From Amblyomma americanum (taxonomy: Eukaryota; Arthropoda; Arachnida; Ixodida; Ixodidae): a stretch of DNA of 64,000 bases. Below are positions 1 through 9,581 of this stretch, one piece after another. The translations under genes were made by a program, and so were the position numbers. Under the pieces are notes generated by a model, which saw nothing but the letters and a program-made list of their open reading frames with translations, was not told the origin of the DNA and did no database searches. Location of the stretch: NCBI RefSeq assembly GCF_052857255.1, contig NC_135502.1, positions 152,527,868-152,591,867 on the forward strand, written 5' to 3'. The stretch's first letter is position 1, and each line of letters starts with the position of its first letter.

Positions 1-507
1 AATACCCAGATGAAAAACTAATTATTCCCGTGAGGTCGGTTTTATAATGACCGTTAATAAGTTGAAAGAGGAATTTTAGTCGTGATACACGGTTTCTTTG
101 CGTTAATGGTGGCAGGTTTGCTTTCATTAGTAGTTCGGTTACTGATGTATGTCCAAAGCTATTATATATGAAGCGAACTGCTTTTCTTTGCACCATTTCC
201 ATCTTGGTGATGTTAGTCTTGGTGAAAGGGTCCCAAATTACACATGCATAGTCTAGTATCGGCAGAATTACACTTTTGTATACGAGCAGACGGACAGAAG
301 GGGTGGAAAGTCTCAAAGCCCTCCTCAAGAAGAATAATTTGCGGTTAGCATTAGCTACTACATATTCAAGGTGCTTAGTCCAAGTGAGATCATTAGTGAT
401 CCAGAGTCCTAGATACTTGTAGTGTGTTACTTCGGAGAGAAATATGTCGTTAGTAGCATATGGATATTTAAGTTTGTGCTTCTTGCGTGTAATGGTCATA
501 AAAACAG
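1..507 (-). pseudogene. LINE A ORF2 C-terminal part, shifted frame
   Basis: After the frame change near 508-512 the minus strand reads on as the RT thumb and C-terminal domain. Landmarks are a YKYLGLW segment, an ILDYACVIWDP segment and QRKAVRFI, all typical of the part that follows the catalytic core in CR1/Jockey-type ORF2 proteins. The frame stays open to about the left edge of the window. It is one protein with the 496-2607 segment, separated by a single-base indel. Whether that is a real mutation or a homopolymer sequencing error cannot be told here. Confidence 0.8.
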
Positions 508-2607
508 TTTTTGAAAATTAATTGACATTTGCCAAGCTTTGCACCAGGCAACAACTTGTCCTAAGGCATTGTTCAGCAGTTCCTGGTCAGCGGCATTCTC
601 TATTTCCGAGTACAATACACAGTCGTCAGCATAAAGTTTAACCTTAACGGGAATACCACGCAGTACATCATTAATAAACAAAAGAAACAAAAGAGGCCCA
701 AGCACCGAGCCCTGCGGGACGCCAGAGCCAACTGAAAGTCGTTCTGAATGGTGGTCATTAAAAACAACAAATTGTTCTCTGTTCTCAAGATAAGCCTCAA
801 GCCAATTAATTAGTTGAGAATTTTTCAGTATTGCGCCTAATTTGTGAAGTAACTTTTTATGAGACACCTTGTCGAAAGCCTTTGAAAAATCCATAAAAAC
901 AGCGTCTATTTGTTTCACATTGTTAATTGCTTTAGCAAAGTCATGCACTGTTAGAACCAATTGGGTATTTGTAGAGTAGCCTTTTCGGAAACCATGTTGA
1001 TGCTTCGTAAGTATATTATATTTCTCCAAGAACTCTGAGAAATGATTATGAATTATGTGTTCCAAAAGTTTACATACCGTAGATGTTAAAGAAATTGGGC
1101 GGTAATTTTGAATGCACTGTTTTTTTCCTGCCTTATGTAGTGGCTTCACTGTGGCAGTCCTCCAGTCGCTCGGCACTTGTCCCTCGCACAATGATCTCGT
1201 GAACTGAACGTGCAGGTATTTTGAGGTCCATTCTGCATACCGCTTTAAAAATGTGTTTGGAATGTTGTCCGGACCGCAAGACTTTTTAATGTCCAGATTT
1301 AAAAGAATGTTTAGTATTCCTGTTTCACTTATTTTACCATCGGGTATAGGTGACGTAGGTAATTCGAAAGACGGCATTACGCCATTATCTTTAGTAAAGA
1401 CGGACTTAAAATGTTTAATAAATGCATTTGCTATTTCCTTGCCATCGCACACATCTTTACCATCAACATGAAACACATCACATTCCTTGGAAGTCGGAGA
1501 AATAGAACGCCAAAACTTTTCTGGAGCTGTAGTTATGAAACTGGGCAGTGATTCACCATAGTAGCGTTGTTTATCGGCATATACTTTATTCTTAAGGCGG
1601 GAGGAGATTTCGTCAATCTTGTTTTTGACCGCCTGTGCAGCATGGATTTTCAATCTTTTCTTAAGACGCCTCAATTGCTTTTGGAGTCGTAACGTCTCAC
1701 GGGAGATCCAGGGGTTCCTGCCGTTTTTCTTTTTAGTTATCAGCGGGACAAAACGGTCAATGCACTCTTTTACTAATTTTTTAAACCTGCACCAAAGCGA
1801 ATGCACATCATCTGTGCTATCTGAAAAGGCATCGAAGTTAAGCGAAAGTATGTCAATGATTGATACATCATCGGCTCGAGAAAAGTTTGGGTAAGATGGA
1901 TATTTAGGCTTGCTATTCAAGACGGCATCAGCAATGGTGAGTAGGACAGCTTCGTGGTCTGAAATTCCAGGTACTATTTCGTAATTTGTATCTGCGCCTA
2001 TTGATCCGCTGACAAAAAATAGGTCAAGGACTGACTGAGAACTGCCCTGAATTCTTGTGCTTTGTTCCACAATTTGCAATAAATCAAAGGAAAAAGCAAT
2101 GTCCAACATTGCTTCACCTAAAGCGTCATGTTTTTCAAGTGAGAACGTCGACCAGTCTATATTAGGTAAATTAAAATCACCTGACAATATAATACGATCA
2201 CCAAGTTTGACATTCGTGTACAAATATTGTTTGAGATCGTCTAGAACGGAAACGGTAGAACTAGGGGGCCTATACGTTGCTGCAATAACATATCTAACAT
2301 TTCCATAGTATGCTTTACAAAAAATACACTCTACATTGGGTATATCAGACATTGGGAAAATTCGCAAGGTTGACTTAAAGAGTATGCTAACGCCTCCACC
2401 TCTACCATCACGGTCTTTTCTGTACGAACTGTAGCCAGTGGGTACAAACTCACTGTCAAATACTGTGTCGTTAAGCCAAGTCTCAGTCAAAACCGCAATT
2501 TCTGGATCGTGCAAAAGCAGAAGAGCCTCCAACTCAGCAGTCTTGTTTAGAACACTCCTACAATTAACATTTAATATTTTCAGGGTCCGAGGTTTATTGG
2601 TGAGAAG
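496..2607 (-). pseudogene. LINE A ORF2: AP endonuclease and reverse transcriptase, frameshifted near its end
   Basis: This frame encodes the copying machinery: the endonuclease nicks the target DNA and the RT copies element RNA from that nick. Endonuclease landmarks are LNVNCRS directly after the UGA, LTETWL, GDFNLP and the SDH triad segment. RT landmarks are the fingers motif NYRPISLTS, HGFRKGYST, DFSKAFDKV, GVPQGSVLG and the catalytic KLYADD at 622-633. There is no in-frame AUG between the UGA at 2608-2610 and the first endonuclease strand, so the start is unclear: readthrough or reinitiation would be needed. The frame ends at a stop at 496-498, caused by an apparent extra T in the T5 run at 508-512. 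The thumb and C-terminal part continue in another frame. Confidence 0.88.
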
Positions 2608-2610
2608 TCA
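2608..2610 (-). other. In-frame UGA between ORF1 and ORF2 (UGA-C context)
   Basis: ORF1 and ORF2 of LINE A are in the same frame, separated only by this stop. The codon before is AAC and the next base is C, the leakiest known base after UGA. The first endonuclease strand begins about eight codons later with no Met between. This suggests stop readthrough or non-AUG reinitiation for ORF2 expression; a point mutation in a once-fused frame is the alternative. Confidence 0.6.
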
Positions 2611-3852
2611 GTTTGATTTCTTTCTAAGCCTGAAGCGAGAACCTTTCGCTTCGTCCCAACCAAATAGGACGTTATCAACGCTTAGTTTATCGAATAATAA
2701 CTTTGCTTTGGCTCCTTCGTCTCTCTCTTCTTTACAGCTTTTCCATAACTGTTTACGTATTTCTCGAACTCGTTTTGAATAATCCTCAGCTATTGATATG
2801 CCGGAGTCTTTGAGCTTGTGACATAATTGTAATATGGACATTTTTTCACGGAAATCGAGCAGTTTTAAAATGACAGGTCGCACCTTGCTTGCTTCCTTTT
2901 TACCAATTATATGGCATCTTTCGACGCCACTTACCGTTAAACCCAGCTTTTCCTGAAAAACGCCGTTTGTTACTTTCTCTTCCAGTTCATGGTTAGACTC
3001 AATTCTGTCCTCCTCTATACCGTAAATGATAAGGTTATTTCTTCTACCTCTGTTTTCTAAGTCATCCATCTGGTTTCTAACTAAAGTAAGCTGCCCCTGA
3101 AGTTCTGATATGGTAGATTCCATATCTTTCACCTTCGTGGCTAAGACATTTAGGCCGGATAACTGTCTCTCAATACCGTCAATCCGCTCAGTTAAAGAGG
3201 AAAGCTTGTCTTCTATCTTGTTTTGTGATGCCTGTAGGCCCTCCATTGTTGAAGTAATCTTACCCTGGCCTGCTAGTAACTCCGATAGCATCTCTTTTTC
3301 AGTTGGACCAGGATTTGCTTCAATATCGCCACAAGACAACAGATCTTTCGATAATGTAATAACACAAGACAGAAAGCACTCAACGCTCAGTGGGCAGGGC
3401 AGCAGCACTAAAAAACGATCGTCACTTCGATAACAATGTTCATATTTGAGATTATCAACCTGAAGTGCAAAGCAAAAGTGATTGCTTAGCAAGTTGCCGT
3501 GTCTGCTGCTGACATGCCCACTGGCGAAGAAAAGCTCCGGTGGTGGATTTATAGTCGATGGATCAGCCACGTGACATGACGTCCCCGATGTCGTCAAAGG
3601 TGTGGAAGCTGATAGACAAGGTTGGTCTGGTTCAGTGATGACTCCGTCGGAAAGCAGTACTGCTGATACGGCATCGAATCCTTGAACATGGTTCGCACGT
3701 GTCGCTTGATACCACTCACGCGGCGCTAGCAGGGCTCCGAGAAAGACCTGAAGTGCAAAGCAAAAGGGATTGCTTAGCATTTCGCAATGAAGGATGAGTG
3801 CTTCAATATTGTTCTGTTTAAGGCACTGGTGTTTTGTTCTACAGCTATCCAC
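2608..3852 (-). CDS. LINE A ORF1: coiled-coil nucleic-acid-binding protein with a 2A-like motif
   Basis: 414-residue open frame. Residues about 185-270 form a heptad-rich coiled coil (many L, I, Q, E, K), followed by RRNNLIIYGIEE and LLDFREKM segments typical of the RRM-like core of LINE ORF1 proteins, which bind element RNA and trimerise. Residues 176-183 read DIEANPGP, matching the 2A ribosome-skipping consensus DxExNPGP, preceded by a hydrophobic, Cys-rich segment (147-168). The first ~135 residues contain a 13-residue near-repeat (24-36 and 120-132, 96 codons apart), so part of this N-terminus may be 5' UTR that happens to be open. The start is therefore uncertain; a Met at residue 188 follows the 2A. 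The frame ends in UGA at 2608-2610. Confidence 0.8.
   Translation of the reverse strand: MDSCRTKHQCLKQNNIEALILHCEMLSNPFCFALQVFLGALLAPREWYQATRANHVQGFDAVSAVLLSDGVITEPDQPCLSASTPLTTSGTSCHVADPSTINPPPELFFASGHVSSRHGNLLSNHFCFALQVDNLKYEHCYRSDDRFLVLLPCPLSVECFLSCVITLSKDLLSCGDIEANPGPTEKEMLSELLAGQGKITSTMEGLQASQNKIEDKLSSLTERIDGIERQLSGLNVLATKVKDMESTISELQGQLTLVRNQMDDLENRGRRNNLIIYGIEEDRIESNHELEEKVTNGVFQEKLGLTVSGVERCHIIGKKEASKVRPVILKLLDFREKMSILQLCHKLKDSGISIAEDYSKRVREIRKQLWKSCKEERDEGAKAKLLFDKLSVDNVLFGWDEAKGSRFRLRKKSN
3304..3327 (-). other. 2A-like ribosome-skipping motif (DIEANPGP)
   Basis: The eight codons read D-I-E-A-N-P-G-P. In known 2A sequences the ribosome fails to form the Gly-Pro bond, here between codons 182 and 183 of the ORF1 frame (3307-3309 and 3304-3306). 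The upstream LLSCG also fits the usual 2A context. 2A-like motifs at the ORF1 N-terminus are established for some CR1/L2/Rex1-type and trypanosome LINEs. Activity here is inferred. If active, the skip would release an ORF1 protein starting with Pro and an upstream hydrophobic peptide. Confidence 0.75.
3461..3790 (-). repeat. Repeated segment in the 5' region of LINE A
   Basis: A segment of about 35 bp containing gcaaagcaaaag occurs at 3461-3500 and again at 3749-3790, 288 bp apart in the same orientation, with two to three differences at its core. It could mark tandem 5' UTR monomers, which several LINE families use as internal promoters, or a partial duplication of the 5' end. Confidence 0.6.
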
Positions 3853-4028
3853 AATATTCTAGAATGCACAAGGATGAATAATATACATTGCTCCAAGAAC
3901 CCTTCGCAGTAGAATGCGCGCAAGAGCGCTGGAGGAAGAAAGAATTTAACAATAAAACGTCATACGTGCTGCCACTCATTTGTAAATAGGTACAATGAGA
4001 AACGTTTATTGTCTCTGTGTGTGTGCAG

Positions 4029-4146
4029 TTGGTGAGGCAGTTTGCTGAAAAAGAAGACGTGGAGCTCAAAGCTGACGCCAGAAGGTTCTTTCTGTTCCTA
4101 GAAGAATACTTCCAAGAAGTGGAAAATAGATATATCTCGAAATTAG
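4029..4146 (+). CDS. Penultimate exon of an unidentified host gene
   Basis: An open segment of 39 codons starts after a gtgtgtgtgcag acceptor (AG at 4027-4028) and ends at ttag|gtgcgt (GT at 4147-4148). It reads in phase from TTG and begins LVRQFAEKEDVELKADAR, an acidic and hydrophobic helical composition with an FFLFLEEYF segment. The last base joins the next exon to make a GAG codon. I do not recognise the family. Upstream exons are not visible; LINE A lies just before it, probably in the preceding intron. That it is a real exon rests on both splice sites, the branch point and the clean join. Confidence 0.62.
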
Positions 4147-4243
4147 GTGCGTACTGCAACATCATTTTTAGTATCATATAACATACAAAACTCTTTGAGT
4201 GTAAAAGGAAGCGCTTGACATTTTACTAACATCTCATTTCCAG
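4147..4243 (+). other. 97-bp intron with a perfect TACTAAC branch point
   Basis: The intron begins gtgcgt and ends atctcatttccag. The heptamer TACTAAC sits at 4224-4230, 13 bases before the AG, the expected place for a branch point. The short length and strong signals support active splicing in the plus direction. Confidence 0.65.
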
Positions 4244-4266
4244 AGAAAAAGCGCTTCAAAGTCTAA
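4244..4266 (+). CDS. Terminal exon of the same host gene
   Basis: After the acceptor, the split codon gives Glu and the frame reads KKRFKV followed by TAA at 4264-4266. The protein thus ends in a short basic tail. A possible polyadenylation signal AATAAA lies at 4879-4884, about 600 bp downstream, which would give a 3' UTR of ordinary size. No domain can be named. Confidence 0.58.
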
Positions 4267-6176
4267 TGGGGAACATTTGCCCAGCGCCCTGAAGTTCAAT
4301 CCTTTCACTCAAGTGTGAAATAGCGGTGCTACGGCGACTTGTATAATTTTGCTTCCAGTCCCTTCGAGCTGGTCGCCTCTACCAAGGCTTTGTTTTTTTC
4401 TTTGATCCTCAAGTCAACCAACGGTTCTTGCTGCCGTCGCCTTCTGTCTAATCTTCGCCTTGTGTCTAAACCTACTGTTCGTCCTTCACTCTCTGCATTC
4501 CAGACTTTGTTTTGGGAACAGAAGTACAAGACAGCATATGATTTCTTCTGCTCGATCCGCCTGTCGCTACCAAAGGCGTCGACATGTGCAGCAAGATCGC
4601 AGGGCAGGTAAATGCCGGAGGTTGACGCCGAGGTAATCGGTGATGTGTGCCAAAGTTTGACTCTCAACGTACTCGCGCCGCGTGTATGCGCCTAATATTT
4701 TTTCAAACAAGAACACAAGGTGGGTAGAGCCTCTGTAATGTGATATAGCTCGTAGTGTCAAAGTGTCCAACGCACGTATGTCTCGTGTCTAAAGGCACTC
4801 CAATTCCATCGGCTCCCTTCCTAATGAAGCCTATGAATTTTAAAAGGAAATAACGTCGCTGTGACGTGTATGGAAAGCAATAAACTCGGCGTGGCGGTGA
4901 CGGCTCTACCTGTCTCGTGCCGGTGCAGTGGACAAGCCACCTGCTCCCGCAGCACAGCAAACCGAGCTGGTTGGCTTCGAGCGGAGTGTCCTACCTCTGC
5001 CGGCTAGCCTTCGCCGATGATGAGGACGGCGTGGTGAGCACTGATGGGCTGGCGCATTCTGGTGGACTTGCTATTCGCTCACGCCTTCGGTGTACCCGCA
5101 AGCCACCTTTTGAATACTCCTTGCTCCCGAAGAAAACGAGAAGCTCTACGGAAGGGCGGATGAGATTTCCTGGATATATTTACGCATTCCAACACTTCTA
5201 TTAGTTATTCTTCAATTTAGGTACAGTGAACAGTACATTTCTTTGAAAAAGGTTTCTATAAGTACAGAGGAGTCTCCACGACGAGAGAATTAAAACCTAC
5301 TCTATATATTGTTTTGAAGCACTTCATGTTTGAGTGGACCTAATTGCCGAGGAGGTGGCGCAATTACGAAAAAGCCACGCTTCTTAACTTGGCAGGTGTT
5401 TGTAGCCGCTGCTGCAGGGGTGCGCGACACAGAATGCGGGACGTCACCCAAATCAGGCATAATATTCTGAACGGGGTGTTAAATACGACCAGCAATAAAA
5501 ACTAATTGAATGAATATTTTTTTTTAATTCAGAAACATTTCCACATACCAATCGTTTGTTTGTGAGGTAAAAAATTCTAGATTTCATGACAGCATGAACA
5601 TAAAATTGCTCTCTTTCTCTCATCGTCGTCCTTTTGACCCCAATTTCATGTGTTTTGTTTCTAGGCCTTAGAGTGCTATATATTCAGTTTTCTTGATATA
5701 TGGCGCGTCGCTTTTTACACAACACATGTATTCCTTTAACTTTTAAAGGCGTTTTAACTAACACTGCACAATTTAAACAATGGGGTTAATGAGTTATAAG
5801 ACCGCTTTCTGGCATAGCATTGTGAGCGGTGTAGTACATCAGAAAAACCTAAGACGTGCTAACTACCAGGCTGGTTGATTAGTAAAGAATAGTTATGTTT
5901 CTAGCTGTTACTGTTTGGCCTTTGATTACTGAGTGGCGTGTAGCCTACGGCAAGCAATATCCGTATCATTTTTTTTTAGAATTTCCCTAACCCGGTTACC
6001 CTTGGCGGTGTGGACCAACACATTGTAGCTAATTTGTCGAGTTACGTGCACTGGAGAAGTTGCTTTGCTTGCAACCTTCCCGAAAGACAGTGCATTTTGG
6101 CGCGATGTAGCTAAAATGTGATTGCTTACAACTCCGGGGGTAACCGCGTTACCCCCGAAATTTTAAACAATAATAT
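4267..6176. other. No gene recognised; 3' flank of the host gene
   Basis: Besides the possible AATAAA at 4879-4884, I see no coding region with family motifs. Open frames of 67-112 codons at 4329-4960 overlap on opposite strands and show no recognisable domain. The stretch from 5200 is AT-rich and repeat-like. Confidence 0.5.
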
Positions 6177-6300
6177 TGCCACCTGGTGTTCTCAGGTGGC
6201 GCTGAAGTGTCTTCGAAGACGTTGAAGTGTCTCGCGCTGGCTGGCTGGCTGCTTGCTGTATTCTGCTGGTTAGCGACCTGTCTCCCTGTTTTCCGTTACA
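6177..6300 (+). repeat. 5' LTR, 124 bp
   Basis: It begins TG and ends CA, with a perfect 7-bp inverted repeat near its start (ccacctg...caggtgg). It differs from the 3' LTR at only about three C/T positions within the first 55 bases. Such a short LTR leaves little room for a promoter and polyadenylation signal. Confidence 0.85.
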
Positions 6301-6345
6301 TATGGTGGTGGACGTCAACTTGCCCGTCTTCACATTCAGCGGCAG

Positions 6346-6612
6346 CAGGGCACGGATGCGCGCCGCTACAACCTCCGTCATCGGCACGTCGAATACCATC
6401 CGGGAGACCAAGTTTGGGTGTGGACCCCGGTACGCCGCCCAGGCTTGTCTGAAAAACTGATGTGCCGTTACTTTGGACCGTACCGAGTTTTGCGCCGCGT
6501 CACCGAAGTGACCTACGAAGTTCTTCCTGACGGGACTGTGCAGCCTCAGCGTCGTCCACCCCGCTCTGAGGTTGTGCACGTTGTCCGCATGAAACCCTAC
6601 TTCACGCGGTAA
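6346..6612 (+). pseudogene. Gypsy integrase C-terminal tail
   Basis: A continuous frame reads from the post-core linker (RYNLRHR), through the GDQVWVW segment and RYFGPYRVLRRV to VVHVVRMKPYF and a TAA stop. These motifs belong to the C-terminal DNA-binding region of Gypsy integrases. The catalytic core and everything upstream are deleted, so it cannot be functional. The frame joins the 5' LTR by only about 45 bp of other internal sequence. Confidence 0.85.
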
Positions 6613-6768
6613 TGGATAGTACGCTCAGTGTTCTGCTAGTTTTCGCGTGGGACACCTTCGCCCACCTCCCTTGTACATTTTTGTGTGCTTGTGCTGTTTT
6701 TTTTTCCTCTTTCCACTGCCCATACTGCAACCCCGCTTTTGTTTTTCTTTTTTTTGGAGGGGGAGTAA

Positions 6769-6892
6769 TGCCACCTGGTGTTCTCAGGTGGCGCTGAAGT
6801 GTCTTTGAAGATGTTGAAGTGTCTCGTGCTGGCTGGCTGGCTGCTTGCTGTATTCTGCTGGTTAGCGACCTGTCTCCCTGTTTTCCGTTACA
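6769..6892 (+). repeat. 3' LTR, 124 bp
   Basis: Same length and ends as the 5' LTR, with transitions relative to it. It is preceded directly by the polypurine tract and followed by unrelated DNA (taatggata). Confidence 0.85.
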
Positions 6893-8086
6893 TAATGGAT
6901 ATTACCTACCGCAGGCTACAGGCCACTAAGTAATTAACGAGTCCAACTGTAATAGACTAAAACTTAGCAATTCAATATCAGTTAAAAAGCCTGCTTGTTA
7001 GCATATTGTAGCTGTTTGCGATGTACCACACCATTGACAAAGCTGTGCTGAAAAAATCACTCTTTTAACTCGAAACACCAATTTTCTTTTTAATTTTGTA
7101 CAGTCATATAAGAAACGCCCTGTACATTTTGTTATGATGTAATGATTATCATACATACTTTTATTCAGTGCAGTCACGGTTGTTCTTGCTGTCGCTTAAA
7201 GTTCTGAACAACTTGTCTATTTACGGGCTATTCACTTGGAGGCAGGCTTGTCACTAATCTTTATCGCAAGGTCGTTTCCAGACCAAACTATCTGCACTTC
7301 GAATGCAATGGCGCTACGAACAATAAATAATTGCCATTCCCTGTAGCCAGATGCGCAGTTTAGGCAGATCTGGCCAAAGAAAGACTTCCATTGGAACTCT
7401 GCTGAGCTTAAAGGCGGGCGGTTGAGGCACAAATACGAGTCCCAAATTTTAGGCCATTCGACCAACTAAGCTCTATCTGCAAGCTAGCGACAAACAGCAC
7501 CGCGAACTATCTTCCAGAGCTCTGAATTTCCACAGAAATTGCATTGCAGAATTCTTGTGCTAATGCAGACTTGTCCGGCCATTTCGAACCCGGGTAACTC
7601 AAATTATTTGAAATATCAAGCACAGATCATCCCCTTGTAACTCCTGCGTCAAAGAATGGTTACGTGTCGTATACGGAACTCATTTTACTCCGGTCATTCA
7701 ATATAATAGATCGTGAGTCCCATCCCTGTAATTCCTGCTTCTCATCACGGCCCTGCGTCACGGACTGAACGTGAGTTGTGCTAGAAGGTGGCCTTCTTTC
7801 CCTTGTGCTGGTGTTAAACGCCACTTCGCTGTTATGCAGCGAAGCCAACCTAACGAACTCCTATCGGTGGCCATTATCTGGCGTTCTTTGCGTGCTTCGC
7901 TGCCTAAGGACTTCAGGTAGCCAATTGCACATTACATTTAATTGAATTTCTGTATTTTTACGGCATTGGTAACAATATCAGACATTGTATAATAGGCAGT
8001 CGCTTTATCCAGAGAACCGTCCGCTGCTGCTTCGATGCAAAGCAGGTTGGGGCTGGCAAGGCCTACCGATCACTGTTTCGCCAGGA
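6893..8086. other. No gene recognised
   Basis: AT-rich intergenic DNA. A minus-strand open frame at 7232-7465 (77 codons) has plausible amino-acid composition but no motif or splice signals I can support. Nothing else is seen. Confidence 0.5.
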
Positions 8087-8459
8087 TTTTTATTTATTTA
8101 ATTTATTTACATATACTGCAGCCCCGATGGGGCTATTGCAGGAGTGGGAGGAAGAGGAGAGAAAAAAAAGGCAGAGAGGGACAACATGTTCAGAAGTGAA
8201 CACCATTAAAATACAGAACAGAAATGCAACAGACTAATCACAGATTTGGTTCCAGGGAGCGTATATCACCGGGTAAAGAATTCCATCATTCGATAACAGG
8301 AGGAAAAAACTAAATTTGAACACATGAGTGCGCGCGTGAATGGGTGTTACATTCAATGGCTGGTAGCTCCTTGTAGATGAGGATGCTGAAAAATGCAAAT
8401 ACTCAGACAGTGAAGCAAAGCGGGATGAATTAACAATACCATGAAAATATTTTGAACAC

Positions 8460-9381
8460 TCATTGTCGCGGCGGGTACAAAGGAGGGAAAGGCCTATGGC
8501 AGGAAGAGTGGATGAAGATGAAAAATTTCTCATACCGTCGGCAAATAAACCGTACTGCTTTCCTTTGGACGGATACCAGCTTACTGATATCGGACTGTTT
8601 ATGAGGATTCCAGATTATTGACCCATACTCCAAAAGTGGACGAATTAAAGCTTTGTATGTTACCAGTTTAGTTTCTTGGGGGGCAGCACTAAGTGTACGT
8701 TTTAGATAACCTCCGCATTGCATTATTGGATATTGTGTTAATATGCTTTGACCAGGACAAGTTAGAAGAAAAAAGACCTAAATATTTGTACTCGGACACT
8801 TGATTCAGAGAGTTATCTTTGAAAGAGTAGGTGTAAGAAGATGGTATTGTGCGATTACAGAATGACATGTATACAGATTTACGAAAGTTTATTTGCATTT
8901 TCCATGTTTCACACCATGAGCAGAATGACACGAATGACTGATTTAGTTGCGCGTGATCCTCAGGGGTGTTGATTGAACTGTATATCACACAATCGTCTCC
9001 ATACAACCGAATTTTAGAAATAATATTTTCTGGCAAATCATTAATGTATAATAAGAACAACAGTGGTCCGAGCACGGATCCTTGTGGTACACCGGATGAT
9101 ACATTAACAGTTTCAGATGAACAGGAGTTGAAAGAAACATACTGTGTACGATTAGAAAGAAAGCTTGATATCCAGTCTACCAGTAACGGGTTTTTGAGTA
9201 TTAAATTAAGTTTACAAAGAAGTTTGCTGTGGAGAACGGTGTCGAAAGCTTTAGAAAGGTCGATAAATAAAGCGTCGATTTGTGAACCCGTGTCGAGGGA
9301 ACTAGCAATGTCGTGCGTGAATTCTACAAGTTTTGAAATGGTACTGAGCCCGCGCCGAAACCCATGCTGAAATTTGCACAA
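8460..9381 (-). pseudogene. LINE B ORF2: reverse transcriptase palm and thumb
   Basis: Two frames cover the RT core and thumb. The first (9381-8689) has FQHGFRRGLST, DLSKAFDTV, GVPQGSVLGPLLF and the catalytic box as YGDD (8992-9003), where most relatives have YADD. The second (8723-8460) carries the thumb motifs LLEYGSIIWNP and QRKAVRFI. A frame change near 8690-8720 separates them. RT fingers lie upstream in a damaged stretch (9382-9581). The protein would have copied element RNA at the nicked target; this copy cannot make it intact. Confidence 0.85.
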
Positions 9382-9581
9382 GATATTGTTAGCTTAAAGA
9401 AATTCTGTAATGTGCTTATGAATGATATGTTCTAGTAATTTGCATTAGTGTGAAGTTAATGAAATGGGGCGATTGTTGGACAAGATTTGGGTGCTGCCAG
9501 CTTTAAACAGGGGAATAACTTTTGCAAGCTTCCAGGCTACGGGGACGGTTGCGGTTGATAGCGATTTCTGGAAGATGCTAG

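Larger units (their letters stand above)
1..3852 (-). mobile_element. LINE A, CR1/L2-like non-LTR retrotransposon
   Basis: A non-LTR retrotransposon on the minus strand runs off the left edge of the window. Order in its own direction: a 5' region with a repeated segment, ORF1 (coiled coil plus RNA-binding-like domain), an in-frame UGA, then ORF2 with an APE-type endonuclease followed by reverse transcriptase. The RT motifs GVPQGSVLGPLLF and YADD are intact. One frameshift near 508-512 breaks ORF2. The 3' end and target duplication lie outside the window. Clade placement (CR1/L2 group of the Jockey superfamily) is inferred from domain order and motif style, without an alignment. Confidence 0.9.
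6177..6892 (+). mobile_element. Small Gypsy LTR retrotransposon, internally deleted
   Basis: Two near-identical 124-bp LTRs (6177-6300, 6769-6892) start TGCC and end TTACA. The internal part is only 468 bp and keeps just the C-terminal tail of the integrase and a polypurine tract (ggaggggga, about 6756-6764) directly before the 3' LTR. Gag, protease, RT and the integrase core are missing. No clean 4-6 bp target duplication is visible (atat before, taat after). The integrase tail resembles that of the larger Gypsy copy at 18.7-22.1 kb. Confidence 0.85.

Noticed and set aside
6171..6896. Target duplication of the small Gypsy element
   Set aside because: The bases next to the LTRs (atat and taat) do not match; a shifted taat is present but not adjacent.
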